A program made the translations under genes and the position numbers. The notes under the pieces were generated by a model that did not search any database, was not told where the DNA came from, and worked only from the letters and a program-made list of their open reading frames with translations. Positions 52,491-61,370 of a stretch of 64,000 nucleotides of DNA are shown in pieces (position 1 is the stretch's first letter; each line of letters opens with the position of its first letter). The DNA lies in contig NZ_JAGXJY010000022.1 in assembly GCF_019091085.1 (NCBI RefSeq), forward strand, positions 1 to 64,000, read 5' to 3'. The DNA comes from Mesorhizobium sp. GbtcB19. GTDB lineage: Bacteria; Pseudomonadota; Alphaproteobacteria; Rhizobiales; Rhizobiaceae.

Positions 52491-54257
52491 CTATGACCCG
52501 TGGCGGATGGTTTGCGCGGCGCGGATGGTCGGCACGAACGATCCGGTCACCACCGTGTTCTGCCGCGCGCCCTTGCCCCTGTCGACAGTCAACTGGCGCA
52601 GCACCTCGGCGCTCGGTCCGAACGCCTCGATGACGCCACCGCGCAGGACCATCACGCGGTCGCAGGCGGCGGCAATCGCAGGCCGATGGGTGATGACGAT
52701 CGTGGTGACGCTCGCGGCGCGCGCGGCCGCCAGCACCCCTTCGAGCGCCGCTTCGCCGGCGCCGTCGAGATGCGTGCTCGGCTCGTCCAGCACCAGGATG
52801 CGCGGATTGCCGTAGAAGGCGCGCGCCAGCCCGATCCGCTGCCGTTCGCCGCCCGACAGCGTCCCGGCGACCATCGTCTGGTAGCCGTCGCTGAGCGTCA
52901 GGATCAGCTCATGTGCCTCGGCGCGTTTTGCCGCTTCGACGATCGCCGCGTCGTCGGCGTCTTCGTCGAAGCGGGCGACATTGTCGGCGATCGAGCCTGG
53001 AAATAATTCCACCTCCTGCGCCAGATAGCCGATATGCCGGCCAAGCTGGTTTTCGTCCCAGGTCCTGAGCTCGGCGCCGTCGATCCTGACCGAGCCGCCG
53101 CTCGGCTGCGCGGCCCCGACAAGCAGCCGCGCCAGCGTCGATTTGCCGGCGCCGCTCGGGCCGACGATCGCCACCGCTTCGCCAGGCTGAATCGCAAAGC
53201 TCAGCCGCTTGAGGATGGGCTCGGCGCCAAAGGTGGCATTGGGCGCGATGAAGAAAAGTTCCTGCGCTGAAATCGCGCCGGTCGGGTCGGGCAAGGTCAG
53301 CTTGCGCGCTTCGCCCGGCTGCATCGAAAGCGCGGTTCTGAGCCGCGTCCAGGCGCGCCTGGCTTCGCCGATCTGCCGCCAGGAACCGATCAGTTGGTCG
53401 AGCGGCTGCAGCGCTCGCGACGATACCAGCGAGGAGGCGAAGATCATGCCGGCCGTCATCTCACCCTTGAGCACCAGCCAGGCGCCGGCGCCGAGGATCG
53501 CCAGTTGCAGCATCATGCGCAGCGCCCTGGAGGCGCCGCTGAAGATCGCGTTGGCGCCGGCAGAGCGGTCGTGCAGGACAAGCGCTTCCGCCACATGCCG
53601 GCCCCAGGCGCGCGCGGCGTTTTCCACCATGCCCATGGCGCGCAGCGTCTCGGCGTTGCGGGCAAAGGCCTGCTCGGCACGGCTGGCCAGATCGGAGTGC
53701 CCCGCCGAGAGCGCATCGTTCCCGCCGATGGCGAGCTGGTTGGCCACGACCAGGATGGCAAGCAGCGCCGTGCCGCCGAGCGTCACCCAGAACAACACCG
53801 GATGGATGAGATAGAGCAGGCCAAGGAAGACCGGCGCGAAGGGCAGGTCGAACAGCACAGCGACACCGCGCGAGCGGATGAAGGCGCAGACCGCGGCGAG
53901 GTCGGTGAGCGGCGACGGCGTATGCTGGGCGCCGAGCGACGCGGCGAAGACCGTCGCGCCCAACCTGTCGTTGACCGTGGCCGCGACACGCTGCGTGTAG
54001 ATGGCGCGGATGGCGTCGAGCAAGCCGAGGAAGCCGAGCGCCGCGACCGCGATGACCGACAGATAGACCAACGTCTCGACGCTCGAGGAGGGCAGCACCC
54101 GGTCATAGACCTGCAGGAGGTAAAGCGGGATCACCAGCAGCAGCAGGTTGATCAGCAGCGAGAACAGGCCGACATCGGTGATGGCGCGCAGGAACACGCG
54201 GCGCAACCAGGCTGGCCGCAAACCGGCCGACGAGGTCGGAGCGCTCTCGCGTGACAT
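52491..54257 (-). CDS. prsD: Type I secretion ABC transporter (permease/ATPase)
   Basis: A 588-residue exporter. The membrane domain begins FLRAITDVGLFSLLINLLLLVIPLYLLQVYDRVLPS, the PrtD hallmark, with five to six helices. The ATPase has Walker A IVGPSGAGKST, signature TLSGGERQR and Walker B ILVLDEPSTHLDG. It exports RTX proteins with C-terminal signals, without an N-terminal signal peptide. ATG at 54257 is used; a GTG four codons upstream is in frame. The RTX-glycanase gene lies just upstream and is the likely cargo. Confidence 0.92.
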   Translation of the reverse strand: MSRESAPTSSAGLRPAWLRRVFLRAITDVGLFSLLINLLLLVIPLYLLQVYDRVLPSSSVETLVYLSVIAVAALGFLGLLDAIRAIYTQRVAATVNDRLGATVFAASLGAQHTPSPLTDLAAVCAFIRSRGVAVLFDLPFAPVFLGLLYLIHPVLFWVTLGGTALLAILVVANQLAIGGNDALSAGHSDLASRAEQAFARNAETLRAMGMVENAARAWGRHVAEALVLHDRSAGANAIFSGASRALRMMLQLAILGAGAWLVLKGEMTAGMIFASSLVSSRALQPLDQLIGSWRQIGEARRAWTRLRTALSMQPGEARKLTLPDPTGAISAQELFFIAPNATFGAEPILKRLSFAIQPGEAVAIVGPSGAGKSTLARLLVGAAQPSGGSVRIDGAELRTWDENQLGRHIGYLAQEVELFPGSIADNVARFDEDADDAAIVEAAKRAEAHELILTLSDGYQTMVAGTLSGGERQRIGLARAFYGNPRILVLDEPSTHLDGAGEAALEGVLAAARAASVTTIVITHRPAIAAACDRVMVLRGGVIEAFGPSAEVLRQLTVDRGKGARQNTVVTGSFVPTIRAAQTIRHGS

Positions 54258-54271
54258 TGCCCCGGCCACCT

Positions 54272-54386
54272 AGAGCATGATGCCGAAAAGTGTGAAGCGG
54301 TTTTCGGACGACATCATGCTCTATCTCCTTGATTTAGAGACGGATTCAGATTTCAGGTCGATTCGACCTGAAATCGTCCGTCTCTA
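54272..54386. repeat. Two stem-loops between the glycanase and exporter genes
   Basis: Inverted repeat 54272-54282 / 54312-54322 (GAGCATGATG and its complement) resembles the RIME-like family. A second hairpin has outer arms 54335-54344 / 54377-54386 and a perfect 12-bp inner stem 54349-54360 / 54364-54375 with a 3-base loop. The TAG stop of the glycanase is inside the outer arm. It lacks a clear T-run, so it may be a partial terminator or an RNA-processing site. Confidence 0.75.
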
Positions 54387-55808
54387 GGCTGTATGCTCGC
54401 CCGTGACGCTCAAATGGCTCTGCTGCAGTTCGTCCAGCGTGTAGGCGTGAATGTAGTCGATCTTCATCTGGGCTGGCGTGGCGAGGTGGTCCGGCGGCGC
54501 GCCGGCCTGGCCGCCGATCGCCAGATCGACCAGCATATACATCGGCTTGTCCATGTCGGACGGCGTCGCCGCTTCCGCGACCTGCACGCCGTCATAGGTC
54601 CAGACCAGCTTGTCCGGCGTCCACAAGACGCCATAGGTGTGGAAGCCGGCGGTGTCCATGACGTTTACCGTGGAACCGACCGTCGTGTGCTGTCCCGTCT
54701 CGTTGGTATGCGCGGTCATCAGCAGCGAATTCGGCTTCTGGCCATACATCTCCATCACGTCGAGCTCAGGCGGCCACGAGCCGTCTTCCGGCAGCAGCCA
54801 GAAGGCCGGCCAGGCGCCGGCGTTTTCCGGCAGGTCGGCGCGCATTTCGAAATAGCCATAGGTCTGCGAGAACGAGTCATGCGTGGTCAGCATGCCTGAG
54901 GTGTATTCGTAATTGTTGATCAGCGGCTTGATGTCGGCCGGGGTCTGCGCCGCGGTGATCGTCAGCACGCCGTTGTCGATGCTGAACGGATGCACCGAGC
55001 TCGTCGGCGCGTAACTGGGGTTGATATACCATTGCAGCTCGTTGTTCTGGGTCAGCGAGCCGCCACTGGCCCCGCCCCACCAGAAATTGGTGTTCCAGGT
55101 GCCGCCTTGGCTGTCGTGAAGGTTCAGCGTGTTGAACTCGTCGCTGAAGGACAGCGTCATGCCCGACTTGTCGATCGGCAACTCGAACTGGTTCGGCTGG
55201 AACTTGTCGATGGTGGTGTTCTTGAATTCGAGGATCTCGCCCGATCCGAGATTCAGCACCACATTGGGGCCCGCCTGGATCATGCTGTCGTGGACGGCGG
55301 CGAAGGACGTGAACCCGTAGCCATCGAGCCGCACGGCATCGTTCGCGGCGAAATTGACGATCGAGTCGCTGCCGTTGCCCTTGGCGACAATGAAAGTGTC
55401 GTTGCCGCCGCCGCCATCGATCAGCACATCGTTGCCCGCGCCGCCGTCCAGGGTCTGACCGCCCGCCGTGGCGGTGATGATGTTGTCCAGCGCGTTGCCG
55501 AAGGCATAGTTGTGGGCATTGGTGACAACGAGGTTTTCGACATTGTTCGGCAGCGTGTAGCTCATCCATGTGTTGATCGTGTCGACACCCTGGCCGCCGT
55601 ACTCGACCACCTTGTTGCCCGCCGAATAGAGGTAATAGATGTCGTCGCCGGTGCCGCCATACATGGTGACGTTGACGCCGCTGGAGGCCCAGATGGAGTC
55701 GTTGCCGCTGCTGCCGTTGAATGTCGGTCCGGACGTTGCCGAAAACCAATGATTGGAAGCGCCGCTATAATAAAGAGGAACGCCTATCGCGTTGACGACG
55801 AAGCTCAT
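54384..55808 (-). CDS. Secreted GH16 endo-beta-glucanase with RTX calcium-binding repeats (ExsH/PlyA-like setting)
   Basis: A 474-residue extracellular enzyme. Residues 30-145 hold RTX nonapeptide-type repeats (NGSSGNDSIW, GGTGDDIYYL, DGGAGNDVLI, DGGGGNDTF) that bind Ca2+. A GH16 domain covers about 218-460 with the catalytic motif ELDVME (Glu348, Asp350, Glu353) and the flanking SGMLTTHDSFSQTYGYFEMRADLP. No Sec signal. GH16 enzymes of rhizobia cut exopolysaccharides such as succinoglycan or other beta-glucans; the exact glycan is unknown. It lies just ahead of the exporter pair. Confidence 0.92.
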   Translation of the reverse strand: MSFVVNAIGVPLYYSGASNHWFSATSGPTFNGSSGNDSIWASSGVNVTMYGGTGDDIYYLYSAGNKVVEYGGQGVDTINTWMSYTLPNNVENLVVTNAHNYAFGNALDNIITATAGGQTLDGGAGNDVLIDGGGGNDTFIVAKGNGSDSIVNFAANDAVRLDGYGFTSFAAVHDSMIQAGPNVVLNLGSGEILEFKNTTIDKFQPNQFELPIDKSGMTLSFSDEFNTLNLHDSQGGTWNTNFWWGGASGGSLTQNNELQWYINPSYAPTSSVHPFSIDNGVLTITAAQTPADIKPLINNYEYTSGMLTTHDSFSQTYGYFEMRADLPENAGAWPAFWLLPEDGSWPPELDVMEMYGQKPNSLLMTAHTNETGQHTTVGSTVNVMDTAGFHTYGVLWTPDKLVWTYDGVQVAEAATPSDMDKPMYMLVDLAIGGQAGAPPDHLATPAQMKIDYIHAYTLDELQQSHLSVTGEHTA

Positions 55809-56266
55809 CGGACACTCCTTCCTCGGTGGCGCCTGATTTTCAGGCCAACCTGCAAGTCGGCCTATGGTTCCAAGGATTCGCGTCGCAGTACAGATAAAAA
55901 ATTACCGCTCATCGATTAATGATTAGAAATGATTATAATAAGGTTTTTCTAATGCAATTTAAGCGCGATAATTACACCCGGAATTACTCAATTTTACTCA
56001 ATATTGCGAGACTCATGTTGAAATATTGGGCATGGTGCTGCGTGTGATCGCAGTTGACCAGCGTGGCCGTCTGGGATGAACGAGCGCTGAGTCGCCAAGC
56101 GCAACGATGGACATTCGAGCCGGAATTCCGATCGCAGCACCTACGTCTTATCCACGTTACAAAGCGGCTCGGTAGCCGCGAGGCAAAAAATTTGACAGGC
56201 TTTGTCGGATCGGCTGGGGGCCGCCCGTCCTTGGGGCATCGATCAACTAGGGAAGGATATCGAGAT
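55809..56266. other. A/T-rich promoter region between divergent genes
   Basis: No gene is supported in these ~460 bases. The part at 55880-56010 is strikingly A/T-rich (ATTAATGATTAGAAATGATT and AATTACTCAATTTTACTCAA) and most likely contains the glycanase promoter and binding sites. The remainder up to the SRPBCC gene has short frames without ribosome sites. Confidence 0.5.
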
Positions 56267-56710
56267 ATGCCGAGCACCATCCATCTGCACCGCGTCCTGG
56301 CGACCAAGCCGGAGAAGGTCTACCGCGCATTCATCGAGGCCGATGCGCTGGCCAAGTGGCTGCCGCCGAACGGCTTCACCTGCACGGTGCACGAGTTCGA
56401 GGGCAAGGTCGGCGGCGCCTACAAGATGTCCTTCCGCAACTTCACCACCGGCGACAGCCACGCCTTCGGCGGCGAATTCGTCGAACTCGTTCCGGGCGAG
56501 CGCCTGCGCTACACCGACCGCTTCGACGACCCCAACCTGCCGGGCCAGATCGAAGTGACGGTGATCCTGAAGAAAGTGTCGGTCGGCACCGAGATCAACA
56601 TCACCCAGGCCGGCATCCCGGACGCCATCCCCGCCGAGGCCTGCTATCTCGGCTGGCAGGAATCGCTGCGCAACCTGGCCAAGCTCGTCGAGCCCGAGAT
56701 CAACCAGTAG
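56267..56710 (+). CDS. SRPBCC/AHSA1-family protein
   Basis: A 147-residue START-like protein. The family opening HRVLATKPEKVYRAFIEADALAKWLPP and the later SFRNFTTGDSHAFGGEFVEL, RYTDRFDDPNLPG and GWQESLRNLAKLVEP are typical of the AHSA1 (activator of Hsp90 homologue-like) branch. It binds a hydrophobic ligand; no activity known. ATG at 56267 follows GGAAGG; the open frame upstream is not family-like. Confidence 0.9.
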   Translation: MPSTIHLHRVLATKPEKVYRAFIEADALAKWLPPNGFTCTVHEFEGKVGGAYKMSFRNFTTGDSHAFGGEFVELVPGERLRYTDRFDDPNLPGQIEVTVILKKVSVGTEINITQAGIPDAIPAEACYLGWQESLRNLAKLVEPEINQ

Positions 56711-56794
56711 ACTGGTGTAAGGCGGCGGCCGGTGTTGCCGCCGCCTTGCCCAAGGTAAGTAAAATTTCACCAAGCGCTGTTAAAAGCGGCTCTC

Positions 56795-57022
56795 ATGGAT
56801 CGCAAGACCAACTACGTCATTGTCCTGATGGCCGCGTTCGCCGCCCTGGCGACGTACAACATCGCTTACGGCCTGAAGATGGGCGAGATCCGGGGCCGGC
56901 TGCACTGGGTCGCGCTCGACGACGATCCGACACGCTTCTGGAACATCGTCGTCGGCAACGGGCTGAACATCGCGGCATCGCTGGCCTTGATGTGGCTGCT
57001 CAATTCGCGCAGCCGCAACTGA
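56795..57022 (+). CDS. Small two-helix membrane protein
   Basis: A 75-residue protein with a hydrophobic segment near each end (YVIVLMAAFAALATYNIAYG and NIVVGNGLNIAASLALMWLL). The short charged loop between them has DDDPTRFW. Unknown function. No strong ribosome site, but composition and two clear membrane helices support it. Confidence 0.6.
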   Translation: MDRKTNYVIVLMAAFAALATYNIAYGLKMGEIRGRLHWVALDDDPTRFWNIVVGNGLNIAASLALMWLLNSRSRN

Positions 57023-57042
57023 GGCGACGTCCTCTTTACCTT

Positions 57043-57747
57043 TCACAGCGCCCTTGTGATGCCCCCATCCACGCGGATGTTCTGGCCCGTGATGTAGGCC
57101 GCGCCATCGGAGGCCAGGAACGAGATCGTCGCGGCGATCTCTTCCGACGTGCCGTAGCGCTTCATCGGCACGCCGCCACGCCGCTCCTCGGTCGCCGGCA
57201 GGCTGTCGATCCAGCCGGGCAGCACATTGTTCATGCGGATGTTGTCGGCGGCATAGGTGTCGGCGAAGATCTTGGTGTAGGCGGCGAGCCCGGCGCGCGC
57301 CACGGCCGAGGTCGGGAACATCGCGCTCGGCTCGAACGCCCAGGCGGTCGAGATGTTGATGATGACGCCCGATTTTTGGCTTTGCATCACCGGCGTCACC
57401 AGCCGGGTCGGGCGCACGGCGTTAAGGAAATAGGTGTCGATGCCCTTGTGCCAGTCCTCGTCGCTGATCTCGATGATCTGCGCGCGCGGGCCGTGGCCGG
57501 CGCTGTTGACCAGCACGTCGATGCGGCCCCAGCGTTCGAGCGCGCCGTCGGTAAGGCGCTTCAGATCCTCGTTCGATTGGTTGGAGCCGGTGACGCCGAA
57601 GCCGCCGAGCTCCTTGCCAAGCGCCTCGCCCTTGCCGGAGGAGGACAGCACGCCGACCTTGAATCCGTCCGCCGCCAGGCGCTTCGCCGCCGCGGCTCCC
57701 ATGCCGCTGCCGCCCGCCGTCACCAGAGCTACTTTTTCGCCTGCCAT
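57043..57747 (-). CDS. Short-chain dehydrogenase/reductase (SDR)
   Basis: A 234-residue classical SDR: cofactor loop TAGGSGMGAAAA, NSAGHG, catalytic Ser in INISTAW, and C-terminal TGQNIRVDGGITR. The Tyr/Lys pair is in ARAGLAAYTKIFADTYA (YTKIF, i.e. Tyr followed by Lys two residues later, not the standard YxxxK), so the active site looks altered. ATG at 57747 is chosen; ATG at 57759 adds four residues. Confidence 0.88.
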   Translation of the reverse strand: MAGEKVALVTAGGSGMGAAAAKRLAADGFKVGVLSSSGKGEALGKELGGFGVTGSNQSNEDLKRLTDGALERWGRIDVLVNSAGHGPRAQIIEISDEDWHKGIDTYFLNAVRPTRLVTPVMQSQKSGVIINISTAWAFEPSAMFPTSAVARAGLAAYTKIFADTYAADNIRMNNVLPGWIDSLPATEERRGGVPMKRYGTSEEIAATISFLASDGAAYITGQNIRVDGGITRAL

Positions 57748-57838
57748 GTCCTGATCCATCTCGGTTGTTTGGTTGAAAGCGACCCTGTTAGCATGCGCAG
57801 GGCAGGGCAATGAACCGGATTGGATTGCGCCAGTCTAT

Positions 57839-57987
57839 GAAGGCTTGGGTTCCTCGCCCCCGCCAAAGGCGGGGGAGAGGTGTCCGCGAAGCGGACGGAG
57901 AGGGGGCCTTCGTAGGGCACTCCCCCTCTCCGTCTCGGCTTCGCCGAGCCACCTCTCCCCCACTTTCGTGGGGGCGAGGAAAGGCGC
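57839..57987. repeat. GC-rich intergenic palindrome family (copy 4)
   Basis: Left arm GCTTGGGTTCCTCGCCCCCG with GGGGGAGAGGTGTCCGCG; right arm CTCCGTCTCGGCTTCGCCG with CCACCTCTCCCCCACTTTCG and GGGGGCGAGGAAAGG. It fills the space between the SDR and the patatin gene and ends at the patatin stop. Confidence 0.85.
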
Positions 57988-59238
57988 TCAAACCTTGAAT
58001 GCACCCATCACAGCCTTCGAAACCCTCGCGCAGCGCCCCGGCTTCACCGCGCCCGGCCTCAGCGGCACGCCCTTTCCCGCCGGCACCGCCGGCTCGAACC
58101 AGCCGCGCAGGGCCTGGTCGGCGGCGCAGTAGCCCCAGTTCACCAGATCGACCGTTTCCTCGGCTCCCAGGAAATGCAGCGAGGTGCCGATATCGGCCGG
58201 CTGGGTGGCGGCGGTCTGCTTGAAGGTCGGCTCGGTCGCGTCCGGCTTGCTGGCGATCGACCAGAACACGCCGCGCGTCGCCGCATAATCGGGCCGGGTC
58301 GCGTCGTTGGGCAGGCCGCGATCGTCGGCGTCCTTGGCTGCCTGAAAGCGCGCGACGAGGTCGCGGCGCCTGAGCGAGCGCACCTGGTTGTCGGTGGTGT
58401 CGGCGACGCGTTTCAACTGCGAGAACCAGTTCCAGTAGCCCGCCTTCGAAGCCTGCCACGGCGCGCCGGCGTCGCTGACCAGCAGCCAGCGGCAGCGCTT
58501 CAGCGCCGGCTCGATGCCGTGATTGTCGTAGACGCCGCCATCGGTGAGCACGGCGCGGGCAGGCGGCACCGGCGCGCCGACCGAAAGGTCGAGCTTGTCG
58601 TTCTTCCACGCGAAGGGCGTGAGGTCGAGCCGCAGCGGCGACAGGAAGGGCGGGAAGGCCGACGATGCGGCAACCGCGAGAGCCACCGGCAGGTCGGCAT
58701 TGTAAGCAACGCCGATGCGGTAATCGGCGATGTAGCGCCGCGACAGCCGAAACAGCGAGCCGGTGTCGAGATTGCTGGAGCAGAACACGAACCAGGGTTT
58801 CTCCGGCAGGCTCTTCAGCATCGGCCTGGAGCCGTCGAACAAGTGCCGCTCGTAGCAGGCCGCGACTTCACGCGCGGCGCTCGAAAACGGGTTGAACAGG
58901 CCTTTGAAGATCGACGGCGCGTCGAGGAAGACCTGCGAGAACTCCAGGATCCTGTCGAGATAGATATCGAAATTGCTCGCGACACCGTTGGCGAATTTGA
59001 AGCGCGGCCAAAGCACCGCCAGCAGCCCGGCCGCGATCGAGCCGCCCGAGACCGAGCTCACCATGTCGAGTTTTTTAAGCAGCCCGGCTTCGTTCAGGCG
59101 GCAGAGCGCGCCGGCGTGAAACAGCATGGCGCGGTAGCCGCCGCCCGACAGGCAGAGGCCGAGATCGTAGCGCTCGGCTTTGTCGCCGGTATCAACTGGC
59201 GCCGCCTCTGAATCCGGCGTTGCCGTCTCACTGGCCAT
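57988..59238 (-). CDS. Patatin-like phospholipase
   Basis: A 416-residue lipase-like protein. The oxyanion loop is LCLSGGGYRAMLFHAGAL, the nucleophile elbow SVSGGSIAAG and the catalytic Asp DGGVYDNHG, a complete patatin Ser-Asp dyad. No signal peptide, so it should act in the cytosol or on the inner membrane, or be injected. ATG at 59238 has GGAG seven bases upstream. Substrate and role unknown. Confidence 0.9.
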   Translation of the reverse strand: MASETATPDSEAAPVDTGDKAERYDLGLCLSGGGYRAMLFHAGALCRLNEAGLLKKLDMVSSVSGGSIAAGLLAVLWPRFKFANGVASNFDIYLDRILEFSQVFLDAPSIFKGLFNPFSSAAREVAACYERHLFDGSRPMLKSLPEKPWFVFCSSNLDTGSLFRLSRRYIADYRIGVAYNADLPVALAVAASSAFPPFLSPLRLDLTPFAWKNDKLDLSVGAPVPPARAVLTDGGVYDNHGIEPALKRCRWLLVSDAGAPWQASKAGYWNWFSQLKRVADTTDNQVRSLRRRDLVARFQAAKDADDRGLPNDATRPDYAATRGVFWSIASKPDATEPTFKQTAATQPADIGTSLHFLGAEETVDLVNWGYCAADQALRGWFEPAVPAGKGVPLRPGAVKPGRCARVSKAVMGAFKV

Positions 59239-59337
59239 GAATGACTCCGATCGTTCAAGCGCGGCTGTCTCGGCGCACAATCCAGCCTAGCGCGGGGCTT
59301 CTGGCAAGCTGCGGAATCGCGGAATGTCAGCGTTGGA

Positions 59338-59420
59338 AAGCTTGGGTTCCTCGCCCCAGCCGAAGGCGGGGAGAGGTGTCCGCGAAGCGGGCGGAGAGGG
59401 GCCTTCGTAGGGCGCTCCCC
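59338..59420. repeat. GC-rich intergenic palindrome family (half copy 5)
   Basis: Only one arm is present: GCTTGGGTTCCTCGCCCC, GGGGAGAGGTGTCCGCG and GGGCGGAGAGGGGCC. It runs into the stop of the DNA polymerase IV gene. Confidence 0.8.
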
Positions 59421-60722
59421 TCAAAGTTCCTTCTCCGCCAGCTCCCTGAATCCGTCCGGCACCGAGCGCGTGCCTTCCAGCGCCACCGTGCCGTAGCCGA
59501 CGGCCTCCTTGCCGAAGCGCTGGCGGATCTTGTCGATGGCGCGGTCGGCGCCGAAGCGGGCGAGCCCCTTGCGGCTGCCGGGCTTGCGCTTCTCATCCTC
59601 CAGGCCGAGCGGCAGTTCGAGTTGCAGCTCGGAATGCTCCTCCAGATGCGAGACCGAGATGGCGAGCAGCGAGATGTCACGCTCGCCCGGATGGGTGGCC
59701 AGCACGCCGCGAACCAGCTCCTCGGCGATTTCGGCCAGCATCGCGGTCGCCTGGATCGGCTGGTCGAGCGTGATCGAGCGGCTCACCGCGCGCATATCGG
59801 CGAAGCGCACGCGCACCGTCACTGTGCGGCCCGGCCGGTCCTTGGCGCGCAGGCGGCTGGCGACGCGGTCGGCCAGGTGCAAGAGCGTCGGCACGAAGAC
59901 GCGGGGCAGGGCGGGCTTCCTGCCCAGCGCCGATTGCGCGCCGGCCGAATGCGCGCGGCGATGTGTCGCTAGTTTGCGTGGGTCGCGGTTCCAGGCAAGC
60001 GCGGCAAGCTTCTGGCCGGCGGCATGGCCGATCAGCCGCTCCAGCGCGCCGCTATGCGTGCGCGCCAGCTGTCCGATGGTCTCGACGCCGATCTCGGCCA
60101 GCCTCGCCTTGGTCGCCGGGCCGACGCCCCACATCAGCGTGACGGGCAGGTCGTGCAGGAAGGCAAGCTCGGTGCCGGGCTCGACCATCACCAGCCCGTC
60201 CGGCTTGGCCACCTGCGAGGCGATCTTGGCGAGATGCTTTGTCCGCGCCACGCCGATCGAGATCGGCAGGCCGAGCTCGGCCTTGACCCTGTGGCGGATT
60301 TTTCGCGCGATCTCGTCCGGCGGTCCGAACAGATGCGTACAGCCGGCGACGTCGGCAAACGCCTCGTCGATAGAGATGCGCTCGACCACCGGCGTGAAAT
60401 CGTCGAGCACCTTGATCGCGGCATCGCCAAGGCGCTGGTACTCGGAAAAATGGCCGCCGACGAAGATGAGCTGGGGGCAAAGCTCGCGCGCCTTGCGGCC
60501 GGGCATGCCGCCGCGCACGCCAAAGACCTTGGCCTCGTAAGACGCGGCAAGCACCACGCCGCCGCCGACGGCGATCGGCTTGCCGCGCAGCGACGGATCG
60601 AGCAACTGCTCGACCGAGGCGTAGAAGGCGTCGAGATCGGCATGCAGGATGGTGGCAGCCGCGGCGGCATTTGTGGCGGGGCATCGCACGCTTCCGTCGC
60701 CATTTGTGTGGCATTGCAGCAT
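59421..60722 (-). CDS. dinB: DNA polymerase IV (Y-family translesion polymerase)
   Basis: A 433-residue error-prone polymerase. Catalytic motifs are HADLDAFYASVEQLLDP and ISIDEAFADVAGC, with the little-finger region later and an Arg/Lys-rich C-terminus. I choose ATG at 60722 because the LexA-type box at 60753-60767 overlaps the alternative ATG at 60758, so the transcript should start downstream of it. The C-terminus (RFGADRAIDKIRQRFGKEAVGYGTV) is the usual one in Rhizobiales DinB. Confidence 0.94.
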   Translation of the reverse strand: MLQCHTNGDGSVRCPATNAAAAATILHADLDAFYASVEQLLDPSLRGKPIAVGGGVVLAASYEAKVFGVRGGMPGRKARELCPQLIFVGGHFSEYQRLGDAAIKVLDDFTPVVERISIDEAFADVAGCTHLFGPPDEIARKIRHRVKAELGLPISIGVARTKHLAKIASQVAKPDGLVMVEPGTELAFLHDLPVTLMWGVGPATKARLAEIGVETIGQLARTHSGALERLIGHAAGQKLAALAWNRDPRKLATHRRAHSAGAQSALGRKPALPRVFVPTLLHLADRVASRLRAKDRPGRTVTVRVRFADMRAVSRSITLDQPIQATAMLAEIAEELVRGVLATHPGERDISLLAISVSHLEEHSELQLELPLGLEDEKRKPGSRKGLARFGADRAIDKIRQRFGKEAVGYGTVALEGTRSVPDGFRELAEKEL

Positions 60723-60752
60723 TAGCGGCGTCTGTTGTAAGGGGAAATAGTA

Positions 60753-60767
60753 GAACATAAAGAGAAC
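60753..60767 (-). promoter_or_regulatory. LexA (SOS) box ahead of dinB
   Basis: On the minus strand the sequence is GTTC-TCTTTAT-GTTC, an exact match to the alphaproteobacterial LexA operator GTTC-N7-GTTC. It lies 31 bases ahead of the chosen dinB start. It predicts DNA-damage induction of the polymerase. Confidence 0.8.
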
Positions 60768-60989
60768 AAAAGCAGGCCTATGTCAAGCAGCCACGTCCGA
60801 AGGTGCAAGTTTCCACAACCTGGCAGTACAGCCGCAGATAGTGTGCTGGTTGTGTGCATAGTCGCTTTGCGGAGATGTTGCCAAAGCGACGGAGGGGCGC
60901 CGTGCACGGCGCCTCGTTCTTCACTTCTGAAAGGCGCTCACGAGACGACCCTGCGGTCGCGCCTGCCGTTTCGCCATCGGCTGTTCGTG
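60768..60989. other. Intergenic region with an 18-base palindrome
   Basis: No gene is supported. GGCGCCGTGCACGGCGCC (about 60896-60913) is a perfect palindrome downstream of the cupin gene and may act as its transcription end, though no T-run follows on the minus strand. Confidence 0.45.
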
Positions 60990-61370
60990 CTATGCCGGCT
61001 TGGCGTATTGTTCGGCGCTCAGCACCTCGATGCACTGGAACGGCTGGTTGCCTTCCACCCAGGCGTCATGGCCGGGCGGAATCGTGTAGGAAGTGCCGGC
61101 CTCGAAAGTCTTTTGCGTGCCGTCGGTCATCCGCACGGTGATCGAGCCGGAGACGACATAGCCGACATGCGAGACTTGGCAGCTGTCGGTCTTGACCACC
61201 GGCTTCACGCATTCGGACCATCTCCAGCCCGGCTGCATGTTCATCCGCCCGAGCGTATAGCCCGGCAGCCGCACGATTTCGACGCGCGTCTTGGCGGGCG
61301 CGCGGACCTCGTCAGGATTGTTGTGCGATTTGGATTCGAATTTCGTCACCTTCGTTGCAACTTCGGCCAT
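60990..61370 (-). CDS. Cupin-domain protein
   Basis: A 126-residue single cupin with MQPGWRWSECVKPVV…SCQVSHVGYVVSG as motif 1 and FEAGTSYTIPPGHDAWV as motif 2. Metal ligands are sparse (one His in each motif), so it may bind a ligand rather than catalyse. ATG at 61370 has GGAGGG upstream; the open frame continues 21 codons further without a site. Confidence 0.88.
   Translation of the reverse strand: MAEVATKVTKFESKSHNNPDEVRAPAKTRVEIVRLPGYTLGRMNMQPGWRWSECVKPVVKTDSCQVSHVGYVVSGSITVRMTDGTQKTFEAGTSYTIPPGHDAWVEGNQPFQCIEVLSAEQYAKPA

Noticed and set aside
60722..60907. 61-codon minus-strand frame between dinB and the cupin gene
   Set aside because: It overlaps the LexA operator and the palindrome and has no ribosome site.
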